Shown here: one piece after another, positions 51,587 to 59,359 of the stretch
How positions within the stretch are numbered: position 1 is the first letter of the stretch
Layout of the letters: each line of letters opens with the position of its first letter
Assembly: GCA_029855935.1 (NCBI GenBank)
Contig: JAGSHN010000023.1
Span: forward strand, 76,157 to 135,515
DNA length: 59,359 nt
Direction: 5' to 3'
Source of the DNA: Candidatus Thorarchaeota archaeon
Lineage (GTDB): Archaea; Asgardarchaeota; Thorarchaeia; Thorarchaeales; Thorarchaeaceae
The notes under the pieces: generated by a model
Told to the model about the DNA's origin: nothing
The model's database searches: none
What the model saw: only the letters and a program-made list of their open reading frames with translations
Translations under genes and position numbers: made by a program

Positions 51587-53804
51587 CACGCATCAACTCC
51601 TTCACAAGGAGACCCCTCCTCGGGTCATATGGCACGTCGCACACCGGCATGCCCCTGAGCGTATAACGCACGAGATTCTCGGACACAATTGTGCCAAACA
51701 CGTACCTCCTGACGCTCAGGATGTATTGCGGGAGGTCGAACCATCTCTGTCCGCTGACCTCCTGTGCCTCCTCCTCGTAGTAGGACGGGATTATCTCGAC
51801 AGAGTCGAATAGACGCATATACTCGTCACGGCGGGGCTTTGCCATTGGCACAACGGTCTCCCAGGTACTCCTGAGGGCGTCGTATGCGCCCTCAAAGCGG
51901 CTCTGCTCCTCCTCTGTATAGCCCTCGCGATAGACGGCCTCCACTATGGCCCGTGAACCAGCCTCTGAGAGGAGCAGGCCATCACCGGCATCACGTTCTC
52001 TCAGTTCTCTCAGAGTTGCACTGACCCTCTCTGTTGCTGTGTACACCCTGTCGTCGTAGGGACCTCCCTCAGAGAAGACGAACACGTCAGCAGCAGGTCT
52101 GATCCGGCCCTGACGGTTCACTCTCCCGAACCTCTGAAGCAGGGCATCGACTGGCGCTGGCTCAGTGAATAGCACGTCAAAGTCAAGATCGAGAGACACC
52201 TCGACGGCCTGGGTTGCAACGAGGACCCCTGAGCTTTCAATCTCGCCCTCTCGCTCTATCCTGTCCCTGAGGGCAAACCTGCCATGTAGGAGCGTCACGT
52301 CGGCCGAGTGAAGTCTCTCGACGAGATCATCGTAGACCTGGAGCGCCCGGTTGACCGTGTTGCACACGATGAGGACTCGATTCTCATGAACACGTTCAGT
52401 GATGTCGTCGACGTGCTGCATCACATCGCCGTTCATCAGACGGACCCTGTGTCTGACCCTCTCATCGAGAGAAGAGTCAATGAGTACCTTGTCGGCCGGA
52501 ATCCGCAGATGACGTGCGAACTCACGTCGGAGGAATGATGGAAACGTCGCAGACATCAGCAGTATGTCAGACCCTTGTTCCCGGGCCACCTCAAGGAGAA
52601 ACAGGATCAGTGCTATCGTGTGCGGATCATATGTGTGGACCTCGTCTACCACAATGAGAGCGCCGGTGACCTCAGCAAGGCCCATCTCAAACCCACGCAC
52701 TCCGAAGAGCGTCTTGAGGGGTTGGTACGGTGTCGTCACCTTGACGGCAGAGTAGATCTTCCGGGCGACAGATGCCAAGTAGGCCGGGTCGACACCAGCC
52801 CGCTGGTAGTCCTCCTCAGCATAGTAAGAATAGAGGAACTGTGCCGAACGATGGTGGAGCATGGAGACAACGTCGAACCGGTTCGTGTCGCCCTGAGAGA
52901 GCATATCACGGAGCCGCTCATACATCTTGTTGATGCTCGCCGTGGTGGGCAGCAGGTACAGGACTCTTCGCTTTGCAGCACCGTTGTTCGCAGACCAGAG
53001 AAGCGCAGCCTCGGTCTTGCCTACACCCGTTGGCGCGACTATGATGCCCGGGCCGGTGAGTCCTGCTGCCAGACGCTGTATCGGCCGTGGGTTGAACCCA
53101 CTGAAGACTTCGGTCCAGCTGACGCGGGGTAGTGACGAAGCGTGTGCTGAGGCAAGGTGGTCGCACGTGAGCATCAGGCCCCGTAGGCCCATGAGCCGTG
53201 TCCGTTCTGGCCCTGTGATCTGCGGTCGGCGCTGGCGGTAGTCGCCGACGTATCTCACAAACGGGTCGGGCTCGCTCATCTCTGCCAGAGCGGACTCCCA
53301 GTCTCTCGGTATGGTCCTCAGCGCGTCCGCAGCAGTCCGACTGACGCGGCTGCACTTGTCGGCGAGCTCTGGGATAAGACCCACGAGTTCGTTCCACGTG
53401 GAATGAAGTTCTCCAAGGTACCTGAGATATCTCTCGTAGCCTCCCGCTCCACGGGGCAACGTGGAGTAGCCGTTCCACAGTGTGTCAAGATCCTTGTGAT
53501 GGGAGAGGACGGTGAGGGCGACCTCGCGGCCGAAGTCCTCTGACGGCCACTTCAGCAGGGAGAGTATAGCGGCGGAGAGGATCTCATGACGGTAGCCCCA
53601 GTGTCCGCCGCCCTTCAGAGTCTTCTGAAAGCCCGCAGCAGCCTTTCCTAGGTCGTGTGTGACGACCGCCGAGGTGAGTACGTCGTATAGGCCCTGGCCG
53701 AAGATTCGCTCGTGACATCCGATATCCACGAGATTCTCGGCAATGCCCAGTGCTCTCACTGTGTGGTCCCTGAGGGTCTCGTCAGGCTTTGCAAGGAGCA
53801 CCAT
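51552..53804 (-). CDS. cas3: Cas3 HD nuclease-helicase
   Basis: 750 residues. The HD nuclease comes first: His14 in LRDHTVRAL, VVTHDLGKAAAGF (His50-Asp51), YRHEILSAAI and LSHHKDLD supply the metal ligands. The superfamily 2 helicase follows with APTGVGKTEAALLW (Walker A, about 257-264), VVDEVHTYDP (DEVH box), LMSATFPSFL (motif III) and VLVATQAVEVSLDLDF (motif V), then QRFGRVNRQG (motif VI). Cas3 is recruited by the I-B Cascade to unwind and degrade target DNA. All catalytic motifs are present, so the system should be interference-competent. Confidence 0.95.
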   Translation of the reverse strand: MVLLAKPDETLRDHTVRALGIAENLVDIGCHERIFGQGLYDVLTSAVVTHDLGKAAAGFQKTLKGGGHWGYRHEILSAAILSLLKWPSEDFGREVALTVLSHHKDLDTLWNGYSTLPRGAGGYERYLRYLGELHSTWNELVGLIPELADKCSRVSRTAADALRTIPRDWESALAEMSEPDPFVRYVGDYRQRRPQITGPERTRLMGLRGLMLTCDHLASAHASSLPRVSWTEVFSGFNPRPIQRLAAGLTGPGIIVAPTGVGKTEAALLWSANNGAAKRRVLYLLPTTASINKMYERLRDMLSQGDTNRFDVVSMLHHRSAQFLYSYYAEEDYQRAGVDPAYLASVARKIYSAVKVTTPYQPLKTLFGVRGFEMGLAEVTGALIVVDEVHTYDPHTIALILFLLEVAREQGSDILLMSATFPSFLRREFARHLRIPADKVLIDSSLDERVRHRVRLMNGDVMQHVDDITERVHENRVLIVCNTVNRALQVYDDLVERLHSADVTLLHGRFALRDRIEREGEIESSGVLVATQAVEVSLDLDFDVLFTEPAPVDALLQRFGRVNRQGRIRPAADVFVFSEGGPYDDRVYTATERVSATLRELRERDAGDGLLLSEAGSRAIVEAVYREGYTEEEQSRFEGAYDALRSTWETVVPMAKPRRDEYMRLFDSVEIIPSYYEEEAQEVSGQRWFDLPQYILSVRRYVFGTIVSENLVRYTLRGMPVCDVPYDPRRGLLVKELMRDEYRPSDEFIL

Positions 53805-53808
53805 CGGT

Positions 53809-54477
53809 CTATGTCAGCCCCATTGTCTGTGGGTCAAACATCTGCATCACAATGCCCCTATCGGGGTCTACTACTCCCTCTCCTCGTGCCCGATAAGTGT
53901 CCGTGATCAGATAGAACGGCCTAGTACCTACTGCCCTCCGCGGGATCTCCTCCGTGAAGTAGAGTGGGAGAGCGTACATAAACGCCCAGCGGTATCCTGT
54001 CGGAGGACTCACGTACAGTCCTCGCCCGAAGAGGTTCTCCTCCTTGTCAGTCACCTGCTCAAGGTCCACCCTCTCCACCGAGTCCACAGTCGCAAGGTCA
54101 GTAGAGCGGCCCAACAGCAGCGGGAAGTGCGGCCTCCTCAGATGCTGCTCCATCTCCGTGTCCACGTAGAGTGTCAGGTGACAGTCGAACAGCATCTCCC
54201 TCCTGATGACGTTCCACTTTCCACCCTTTCCCGGCTCCACCTCCAGTATCCTCTCAAGGTCGGTCGCGCGTCCGCGAGAGGTGAAGGTGTAGGCCAGAAA
54301 GGTGTCGTGTGGAGTGATGATGCGGCCGGCCGTTGCTGAGAGCAGGCCGTACACGGTCGACGGCGGCGGGAGAGGAAGGGTGGGCTGTCTGCCGATCATA
54401 AAACCGGCATATCTGAACGAGGCGGTCCACGAGCTTATCTCTGCACGTACAGCCTCCACCGTGACCACCCTCTTCAC
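53809..54477 (-). CDS. cas5: Cas5 (Cascade subunit, I-B/Cas5t-like)
   Basis: 222 residues from GTG 54477, four bases after the cas7 stop; the longer frame to 54534 lies inside cas7. VEAVRAEISSWTASFRYAGF and QPTLPLPPPSTVYGLLSATA are the Cas5 RAMP start (F......P..tP.PPPSTV.G). FGRGLYVSPPTGYRWAFMYA lies in the second half. Cas5 binds the 8-nt crRNA 5' handle and caps the Cas7 filament. It stops 4 nt before cas3 begins. Confidence 0.9.
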   Translation of the reverse strand: MKRVVTVEAVRAEISSWTASFRYAGFMIGRQPTLPLPPPSTVYGLLSATAGRIITPHDTFLAYTFTSRGRATDLERILEVEPGKGGKWNVIRREMLFDCHLTLYVDTEMEQHLRRPHFPLLLGRSTDLATVDSVERVDLEQVTDKEENLFGRGLYVSPPTGYRWAFMYALPLYFTEEIPRRAVGTRPFYLITDTYRARGEGVVDPDRGIVMQMFDPQTMGLT

Positions 54478-54481
54478 AGCC

Positions 54482-55486
54482 CTAGTCGATGAGGTCAGGT
54501 ATGCGTTCCGACAGTGCCTTGACAACGCTGACAACCGAGCCCAAGACTACCTTCTCGCCAAACTCGGCCTGGAGCTTCTCCAGTGGCTCGGCCTGACTGT
54601 CCAGAAAGCCCGCCTCTCGGCCTATGAACAGCGGAGAGAGGACCTCATCGCCGTAGTCCTGCAGCACCTGACGCAGAGAGGCGATGTTTATCTCGGGAGC
54701 ACCGTCTCTGGTAGTGACCGCGTGTGAGAGCAGATGGCTCCCCGTCCTGAATGCCCCAAGGATGACAAGACTGGGCGCGACCCGAGTCAGGTGTCGGGCC
54801 TGCATTGCGCCGCCCTCCAGGAACGGCAGGACCTCTATGACGTCCCGCACACGTTTCACACGAATCTCCTTGACCAGCTCGAAGTAGCCGTCGCTGCGCT
54901 TTGTGCAGACCTTGGCGTACTCAGACGGGACCTCGTAGTCGCTGGGCAGGTTCTGACTCCCCGCCGTCTGGACTGCCTTGAACACTCCCGCTGACTCAAG
55001 GTCTATCGAGAAGATGCCCTTCAGGACCGTGGAGTAGAACTCGTGCTCGTATGGCACAGGGTCGCCCTCCAGGCGAGAGAAAGTCCCGAAGTCTGCGGTA
55101 GGACGATGGGGCACTACCGAAACGAGCACCGACGTCTTGAGCACCGATTGCCTCGTCAGCGCGGAGCCCGTCTTGCCAGTCTTCTTCGGAGCCCGCATGT
55201 AACCAAAGATGTCATCATCCGGGTACTTGATGGGGTCTGCTGCGGTGTACGCTATCTTCTTCTCCCGATTGATGGGGGAGAGCTCCCATCCCTTCCTTCG
55301 TGCCAGGGTGTCCCGCCACCAGTATCTCCAGGCCTGTCCCGACACGTAGGGACGGGGGCCGTCATTGGTCCAGAACACCTTCGTCCTCACGATGTTGTCT
55401 GTCCGTTCTGACACGTCGGTGCCCGCATTGTTGAGCGCAGACGCCCACGTGTCGACAAGGACAAGACCCTGTATTGTCTTTGGCAT
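54482..55486 (-). CDS. cas7: Cas7 (Cst2/DevR-type) Cascade backbone
   Basis: 334 residues. TIQGLVLVDTWASALNNAGT, then RTKVFWTNDGPRPYVSGQAW and RYWWRDTL, is the Cst2/DevR signature (N....K.......YVSGQAWR.WWR). LVSVVPHRPTADFGTFSRLE and EHEFYSTVLKGIFSIDLESA follow, as in I-B Cas7. It forms the helical backbone that holds the crRNA guide. ATG 55486 lies 3 nt after the cas8 stop. Intact and of normal length. Confidence 0.92.
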   Translation of the reverse strand: MPKTIQGLVLVDTWASALNNAGTDVSERTDNIVRTKVFWTNDGPRPYVSGQAWRYWWRDTLARRKGWELSPINREKKIAYTAADPIKYPDDDIFGYMRAPKKTGKTGSALTRQSVLKTSVLVSVVPHRPTADFGTFSRLEGDPVPYEHEFYSTVLKGIFSIDLESAGVFKAVQTAGSQNLPSDYEVPSEYAKVCTKRSDGYFELVKEIRVKRVRDVIEVLPFLEGGAMQARHLTRVAPSLVILGAFRTGSHLLSHAVTTRDGAPEINIASLRQVLQDYGDEVLSPLFIGREAGFLDSQAEPLEKLQAEFGEKVVLGSVVSVVKALSERIPDLID

Positions 55487-55488
55487 CT

Positions 55489-56943
55489 CTATTCCACCTC
55501 CATTGTTTCAACCAGTTCCTCTATATCGCCCTCGACGTCCTCCTCTTTCTTGAGGAAATCCGAGAGCCAACTCGCCCCAGCCTCATAGATTCTGAAGAGG
55601 AGAAGATCCCTCACCTCGCTCCACTGTCTCTCATCGGGGAGTATGGCGTCCACAAGCTCGTCAAAGGTCAGGAGCGGTTGCCCCTTCTTCGCAACAGTGA
55701 GCTTGTGCATCCTGAGCAGGACCGTACGGAACTGTCCCAGATACTTTGCACGGTCCAGTATCTGAATCAGCTTCAGGGAGTTTTCAGCCTTGCATATCTC
55801 TAGGATTCTGTCTGCCACATCCTTGATGGTCTGAATGCGTTCCTCGTCCATATTTCTCAACCTCCTCAGATAGAGTGATACCAGTTCCCAACTACCTATC
55901 ACGGTCATTCTTTGTCGATCCTCGAAGAAGTACCGAAGAATCGACCTATCTTCTACAATCCGGCGATACACCTGATTCTCACGGATGTACGGGGCCTCAT
56001 TGGGGTCCTCCTCCTTCCTCACGACGAATCCCTTTGCGACAACGCGATCCCACTGACTGGCCAGTCCACTGCGCTGAACGGCTATGAGATAGTCTACCAC
56101 AGCCGACGGGATATCGTAGAACTCAAGAATGGGGTTTCGACCATCAGAGGAGAACGTGTAGAACCTCAATGGCACTATGAGCCTATCGAGGGGCATCACT
56201 TGTACATCGGGGTCCTGAACAATCTCCGTGAGAGCCGAAAATATCGCATTCAGTGTCGCGCCAGCCTTGTACCCCATATCAACAATGCCAGGTTCCTTTG
56301 CAGCGGCGATCCTCAGGGCCTCTGTGGTATTTCGTTTCGCGTATGCTAGGAGTATCTCCCAGCTCACTGTGTGCATTAGCAGCGCCCTGCGGTGCATCGG
56401 GCGCGACCTGCGGTATCCCAACTGCATCCTGCCGATCTTCTCTATCGCCAGTGGCATAAACTGCACTGCCAAGAGACAGTTCGCGCAGAATGGCTCTCCC
56501 GTGCTCCACGCCGCAAAGAAATTGGCCATCGGCTGTGAGCCGAGAAGGGGAACCATCGTCTTGTCAACGCGCTGCCCATCTCTCCGGCCACATGCAACAC
56601 AACTACCACTACTATGCGGCGGGCTGAGCGAATCGAGCAGCCCGTCAAGGAGCTTCCTGTACTCTGCCTTGCGATTCCTGATTGAGGGATTGCCCAGTTT
56701 CGAGTTCGGAAATATCATCCCTTGAAAGACCCTTGTCCAGTTCTCGTGGCAATATACGTCCACGAGCCATGGAATCTTCTTCTCAATGGCCGCTCGTGTC
56801 ACCTTCCCCGGATGGTCAACATTCAGCAGACTGCACATTGCTGCGAGGCCCGAGTCGACAAAGGGGTTTCCAGTCACCGAGAAGAGCGGGCCTGCGCCTG
56901 CCTTACCCCCAGCCTCCGACTTCTTCTCACCCCGCATCGTCAT
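55489..56943 (-). CDS. cas8b: Cas8 (Cst1/Cas8b1-type, CXXC-CXXC)
   Basis: 484 residues. FSVTGNPFVDSGLAAMCSLL opens as in Cst1. A zinc finger follows: SGSCVACGRRDG (Cys115, Cys118) and EPFCANCLLAVQFMPL (Cys153, Cys156), the CXXC-CXXC pattern that defines the family. The helical C-terminal third (ADRILEICKAENSLKLIQIL) likely replaces a separate Cas11, since none is encoded; in I-B systems Cas11 is often made from an internal start in cas8. Cas8 recognises the PAM and recruits Cas3. It follows cas6 by 9 nt. Confidence 0.9.
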   Translation of the reverse strand: MTMRGEKKSEAGGKAGAGPLFSVTGNPFVDSGLAAMCSLLNVDHPGKVTRAAIEKKIPWLVDVYCHENWTRVFQGMIFPNSKLGNPSIRNRKAEYRKLLDGLLDSLSPPHSSGSCVACGRRDGQRVDKTMVPLLGSQPMANFFAAWSTGEPFCANCLLAVQFMPLAIEKIGRMQLGYRRSRPMHRRALLMHTVSWEILLAYAKRNTTEALRIAAAKEPGIVDMGYKAGATLNAIFSALTEIVQDPDVQVMPLDRLIVPLRFYTFSSDGRNPILEFYDIPSAVVDYLIAVQRSGLASQWDRVVAKGFVVRKEEDPNEAPYIRENQVYRRIVEDRSILRYFFEDRQRMTVIGSWELVSLYLRRLRNMDEERIQTIKDVADRILEICKAENSLKLIQILDRAKYLGQFRTVLLRMHKLTVAKKGQPLLTFDELVDAILPDERQWSEVRDLLLFRIYEAGASWLSDFLKKEEDVEGDIEELVETMEVE

Positions 56944-56952
56944 AGCCGTGAC

Positions 56953-57708
56953 CTACCTCGTCCTCCCTCTCCTGCAGGCAATCATCCCGCAGCCCATGGC
57001 ATTCTTCTCGCCGAGGCCGCAGTCGTAGGCGAACCCGAGTACGTCAGGCGAGCCCTCAAGCGTGATGTCCATCAGGTGGGCCTTGTGGAACGTGCCCTTG
57101 ATCTCAATCCGTACGTTCTTGCTCCTCGGGATGTCCACCACCGAGGGTGTCCTCTTCGGGGGGTGCCCGTAGAACGCAGTGTACTTCTTCACGAGATTGA
57201 GCATCAGGCGCTCGGCGTACTCGGGGTCATCAGGCCCCATATCGATGACCCTGGGACCAGCCGGCGTCTCCTCGTGCCGCCGCAGGACAATTGGCGACAG
57301 CGTGGTGAATGTGACCTCTTCGTCCGTAAAGGTAATCCTCCCCGGTGACGACAGACCAAGCACCGAGAACCGGACACCGCCGAACTCCACGGACTCCGAC
57401 ATCGTGATCCCGTGGGCAAGGATGCGTGCCAGGTGGGCGTCGGGACTGCTGAACCAGAGGTACGCATCGTTGCTCAAAATCACGAGGCCCTCCGGTGTGG
57501 CCCGCCTTCGGGGTGCCTCAAGTCTTGAGAACGTGAAGAACTTGTACCCGCGCCTCGCGTGCAGCGCGTCGTACTCGGGGCCCCCGGACCTTAGCAGGTC
57601 GTAGAGCATCGCGGCTATCCCGTATTGGTACGAGTAGCTCAGCCTCGGCGGCCGCCCGTTCCTCCTCCACGGTGCAAGTGTCACTCGGAACCTCAACCGT
57701 CGCACCAC
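56953..57708 (-). CDS. cas6: Cas6 crRNA-processing endoribonuclease
   Basis: 251 residues. Two ferredoxin-like halves are recognisable: MVRRLRFRVTLAPWRRNGRP with YSYQYGIAAMLYDLL, and VRIEIKGTFHKAHLMDITLE with LGFAYDCGLGEKNAMGCGMI, the C-terminal glycine-rich loop of Cas6. TFSRLEAPRRRATPEG lies between. Cas6 cuts within repeats to leave the 8-nt handle GTTGAAAC. It is the only cas6 in the window, so it must also supply crRNAs to the type III-D complex if that uses these arrays. Start GTG 57708 with GGAAGG about 10 nt upstream; first gene of the I-B operon. Confidence 0.9.
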   Translation of the reverse strand: MVRRLRFRVTLAPWRRNGRPPRLSYSYQYGIAAMLYDLLRSGGPEYDALHARRGYKFFTFSRLEAPRRRATPEGLVILSNDAYLWFSSPDAHLARILAHGITMSESVEFGGVRFSVLGLSSPGRITFTDEEVTFTTLSPIVLRRHEETPAGPRVIDMGPDDPEYAERLMLNLVKKYTAFYGHPPKRTPSVVDIPRSKNVRIEIKGTFHKAHLMDITLEGSPDVLGFAYDCGLGEKNAMGCGMIACRRGRTR

Positions 57709-57783
57709 TCAGCAGTGCCTTCCGATATTGGACACACCAATTCGGTGGGACATTTGCCCGAGTAGGAAAGGGTGGCGTTCTCA

Positions 57784-57793
57784 GGTATAAGGG
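57784..57793 (-). promoter_or_regulatory. TATA box of the type I-B cas operon
   Basis: Minus-strand CCCTTATACC, about 75 nt upstream of the cas6 start. It resembles the CCTTATATC boxes at 27277 and 28263 and the CCTTTATACT box before csx1. Confidence 0.6.
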
Positions 57794-58239
57794 TTCGTTG
57801 TACGCCCTTCGAGGGATTCTTCCGCACTGAAACAACCCTGGCACAGGTTATCGCCGCGCACGGGTAACCGACTCCGTCTGAGTAGGGCCGCTGGAGTCCA
57901 CCCCGTTGCCGTGGGCCGATGACACAGGACACGGTTTGACAGGCTGGCACTCACAACTACACGTCTCCGGAACTATGTGCACTGAGCAACCATCAACGCC
58001 TATTCTTGCGGAAAGGGGGAGGTGCGTGGGATCCGGACCGGCCTTGAGGCTGAGCCGAGGCCTGGAGCGCAGAATAACCTCTGGCAACACTGTGAGCGGG
58101 ATGCCACCGGAACATTCCTGGGACCTTGCAGGTGGAGACAAAAAACCCCAGCACGGAGAAACGGTCCTTGCCAGTTGCACTGGGGTCACTCCCGAGAGCA
58201 GCTCCCCCTGTGACGCCCCCACGGCCGTCGAGATAGCAC
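57794..58239. other. Intergenic stretch between the cas operon and the NosD remnant
   Basis: No intact gene. The plus-strand frame from 57906 runs into the pseudogene and its first part has no recognisable repeats. Confidence 0.35.
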
Positions 58240-58714
58240 TCTCCTCGGTCAGCTACTTGACAGACAACTCCCCCCCAGTGACTACGCTGCGCATCTGTAT
58301 CCGCCGCCCAACAACACCTATCACGGACAACTCAACTATGCTGGACCGGTAATGTGCTCTGTATCGCGGCCACCCGTCCTACAGCACGGTGGTCAACGAT
58401 ACGTTTGTGGCCGATAGAGAGTGCAGCTATGGACTGGCGGATCCTACGCTTCGGACAATCTCATCAACTCCAACCATTTCGGCCTGAGTGGCCTCTCAAA
58501 GAAAGACGGAACAGAGAACTACTGGAACACGATAGGTCACGGCATCTGCTGGTCTGACTGTAGTGGCATCGGCACACACCAAATCCCGAGGGACGCAGGT
58601 TCGGTTGACTGTCACTCCACGGGCTGGGCGGCACTATGTCTCATCTTGCCAACAATCGATCATCCTGGGGGCATCAGGTGCGAGTTGGGAGCGACCGTGG
58701 ACTGGCAAGCGTAA
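58240..58714 (+). pseudogene. NosD-like parallel beta-helix (PbH1) surface protein remnant
   Basis: Beta-helix repeat pieces occur in two frames. One gives TPITDNSTMLDR, a TAA, then YRGHPSYSTVVNDTFVADR and ECSYGLADP. The other gives SYASDNLINSNHFGLSG, DGTENYWNTIGHGICWSDCS and GIGTHQIPRDAGSVDCH. Together they match the end of NosD/PbH1 repeat proteins (..N.I..N.F..........DN.W.....GN.WSDYSG....IPG.AGSVD.), which archaea export as surface beta-helices. The frame changes near 58440, and there is an in-frame stop at 58351, so the gene is dead. It is an isolated 3' fragment beside CRISPR leader 3. Confidence 0.65.
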
Positions 58715-58801
58715 GGCCCACCAATATGATCGAGAAGCCGGGTTAGGGACTAGAACAACTCAAGGCTAACGTCTGTGCGAGATCCGATGCCATTGGCCTA
58801 T

Positions 58802-58911
58802 CTATGTGTATCGCGTCACACCACCGTGCACAACTAGAGGTTTCCAGGACAGGGTGCACACAGCGACCACCATAACGCTTATTTTGGCAAAAATGGGTGA
58901 AAATACCTGCG
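58802..58911 (+). promoter_or_regulatory. CRISPR leader 3
   Basis: 110 nt, again with paired GTGCACA elements and the CTTATTTT box; closest in sequence to leader 2 (both CTAGAGG where leader 1 has CTGGAGG). Confidence 0.85.
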
Positions 58912-59359
58912 GTTTGAATCGGACTAGAAGTAGGGTTGAAACGCGCCCCACAGAACGGACAGTACGACACGTTCGGAGTGTTTGAATCGGACTAGAAGTA
59001 GGGTTGAAACGTAGGTCGTCACCACGGGGGGGCCTATGACCTTTCTCAGTTTGAATCGGACTAGAAGTAGGGTTGAAACCAGGACAAAGGTGCTACTACG
59101 CGAGGCGCTGGACCTGTTTGAATCGGACTAGAAGTAGGGTTGAAACCAGCTCGCGCTCAATCACGAGCACGGGCTCTTGAGCACGTTTGAATCGGACTAG
59201 AAGTAGGGTTGAAACGACAGTAGGGCAGATGTTCGAGAGAGCAGTGTCTGCAGTTTGAATCGGACTAGAAGTAGGGTTGAAACGAATCAAGGAGCCAAGC
59301 ATAGAAGCAGAGAAGCAGAGTTTGAATCGGACTAGAAGTAGGGTTGAAACGTGATAGTC
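58912..59359 (+). CRISPR. CRISPR array 3 (7 repeats visible, runs off the right edge)
   Basis: Repeats begin at 58912, 58980, 59049, 59116, 59185, 59253 and 59320, identical in type to array 2 (AGAAG loop version). Six complete spacers of 36-38 nt plus the start of a seventh are in the window. No repeat shows decay, in line with this being the leader-proximal part. Reading the spacer-repeat boundaries on the minus strand gives open frames of repeated Phe-Asn-Pro words, which are artefacts. Confidence 0.97.

Noticed and set aside
54478-54534. Longer N-terminus for Cas5
   Set aside because: Those codons lie inside cas7 and precede the family start; GTG 54477 right after the cas7 stop is the better start.

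Overview
The window looks archaeal. Several genes have TATA boxes 20-35 nt upstream of the start or of the predicted transcript start. Leaderless starts sit beside genes with clear GGAGGT/AGGTG ribosome sites. GTG and TTG starts are common, and the family content is archaeal (MNT/HEPN pairs, winged-helix plus membrane protein pairs, zinc-ribbon membrane proteins, Csa3, type III-D CRISPR). Base composition is moderately GC-rich. An Asgard-type archaeon would fit the WD40 protein and the winged-helix/zinc-ribbon membrane proteins, but the sequence alone does not fix the lineage.

Left part (1-30 kb) is a mosaic of housekeeping and accessory genes. It opens with a membrane protein cut by the window edge, then a decayed glycolate/lactate oxidase locus (iron-sulfur fragment plus a frameshifted, 5'-truncated FAD oxidase). 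Next come an ICMT-like methyltransferase, an amidohydrolase, a WD40 propeller protein, and two HEPN/MNT pairs plus an orphan MNT. Between them are MscL-like and DinB-like proteins, a 42-residue Cys-rich protein, a GT-C-like membrane protein, a winged-helix/membrane pair, a TSUP transporter, a GT4-GH130 pair, a P1B ATPase with its metallochaperone, a tandem duplication of membrane/winged-helix/zinc-ribbon genes, and an AlkD-like protein.

Right part (30-59 kb) is a CRISPR island. Three arrays (30500-31481, 48508-49550, 58912-window end) share a 110-nt leader. Arrays 2 and 3 have the same repeat; array 1 differs only at two bases of a putative tetraloop. A complete type I-B set (cas6-cas8/cst1-cas7/cst2-cas5-cas3-cas4-cas1-cas2) lies on the minus strand at 49758-57708. 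A type III-D effector set (HD-less Cas10 with GGDD, a Csm3-like Cas7, Csx10, a fused Cas7-Cas7, Csx19 and a TIGR03986-type RAMP) lies on the plus strand at 39898-48018. It has no cas6, cas1 or cas2 of its own and presumably uses those of the I-B set.

The most unusual part is the signalling block at 31.7-39.9 kb, next to the cyclic-oligoadenylate-competent Cas10. It holds a protein with two tandem SAVED-like domains; a CARF protein whose HEPN domain is missing; a Csa3-like CARF-winged-helix regulator that starts with CTG and so escapes ordinary ORF calling; a coupled 558-residue double winged-helix protein of unknown function; a CARF-HEPN-CARF fusion nuclease preceded by a 24-codon leaderless ORF; and a CARF-PD-(D/E)XK (Can2/Card1-like) protein. 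I infer a multi-sensor cyclic-nucleotide network in which the nucleases act as effectors and the nuclease-free sensor pair may act as a buffer, ring nuclease or regulatory partner.
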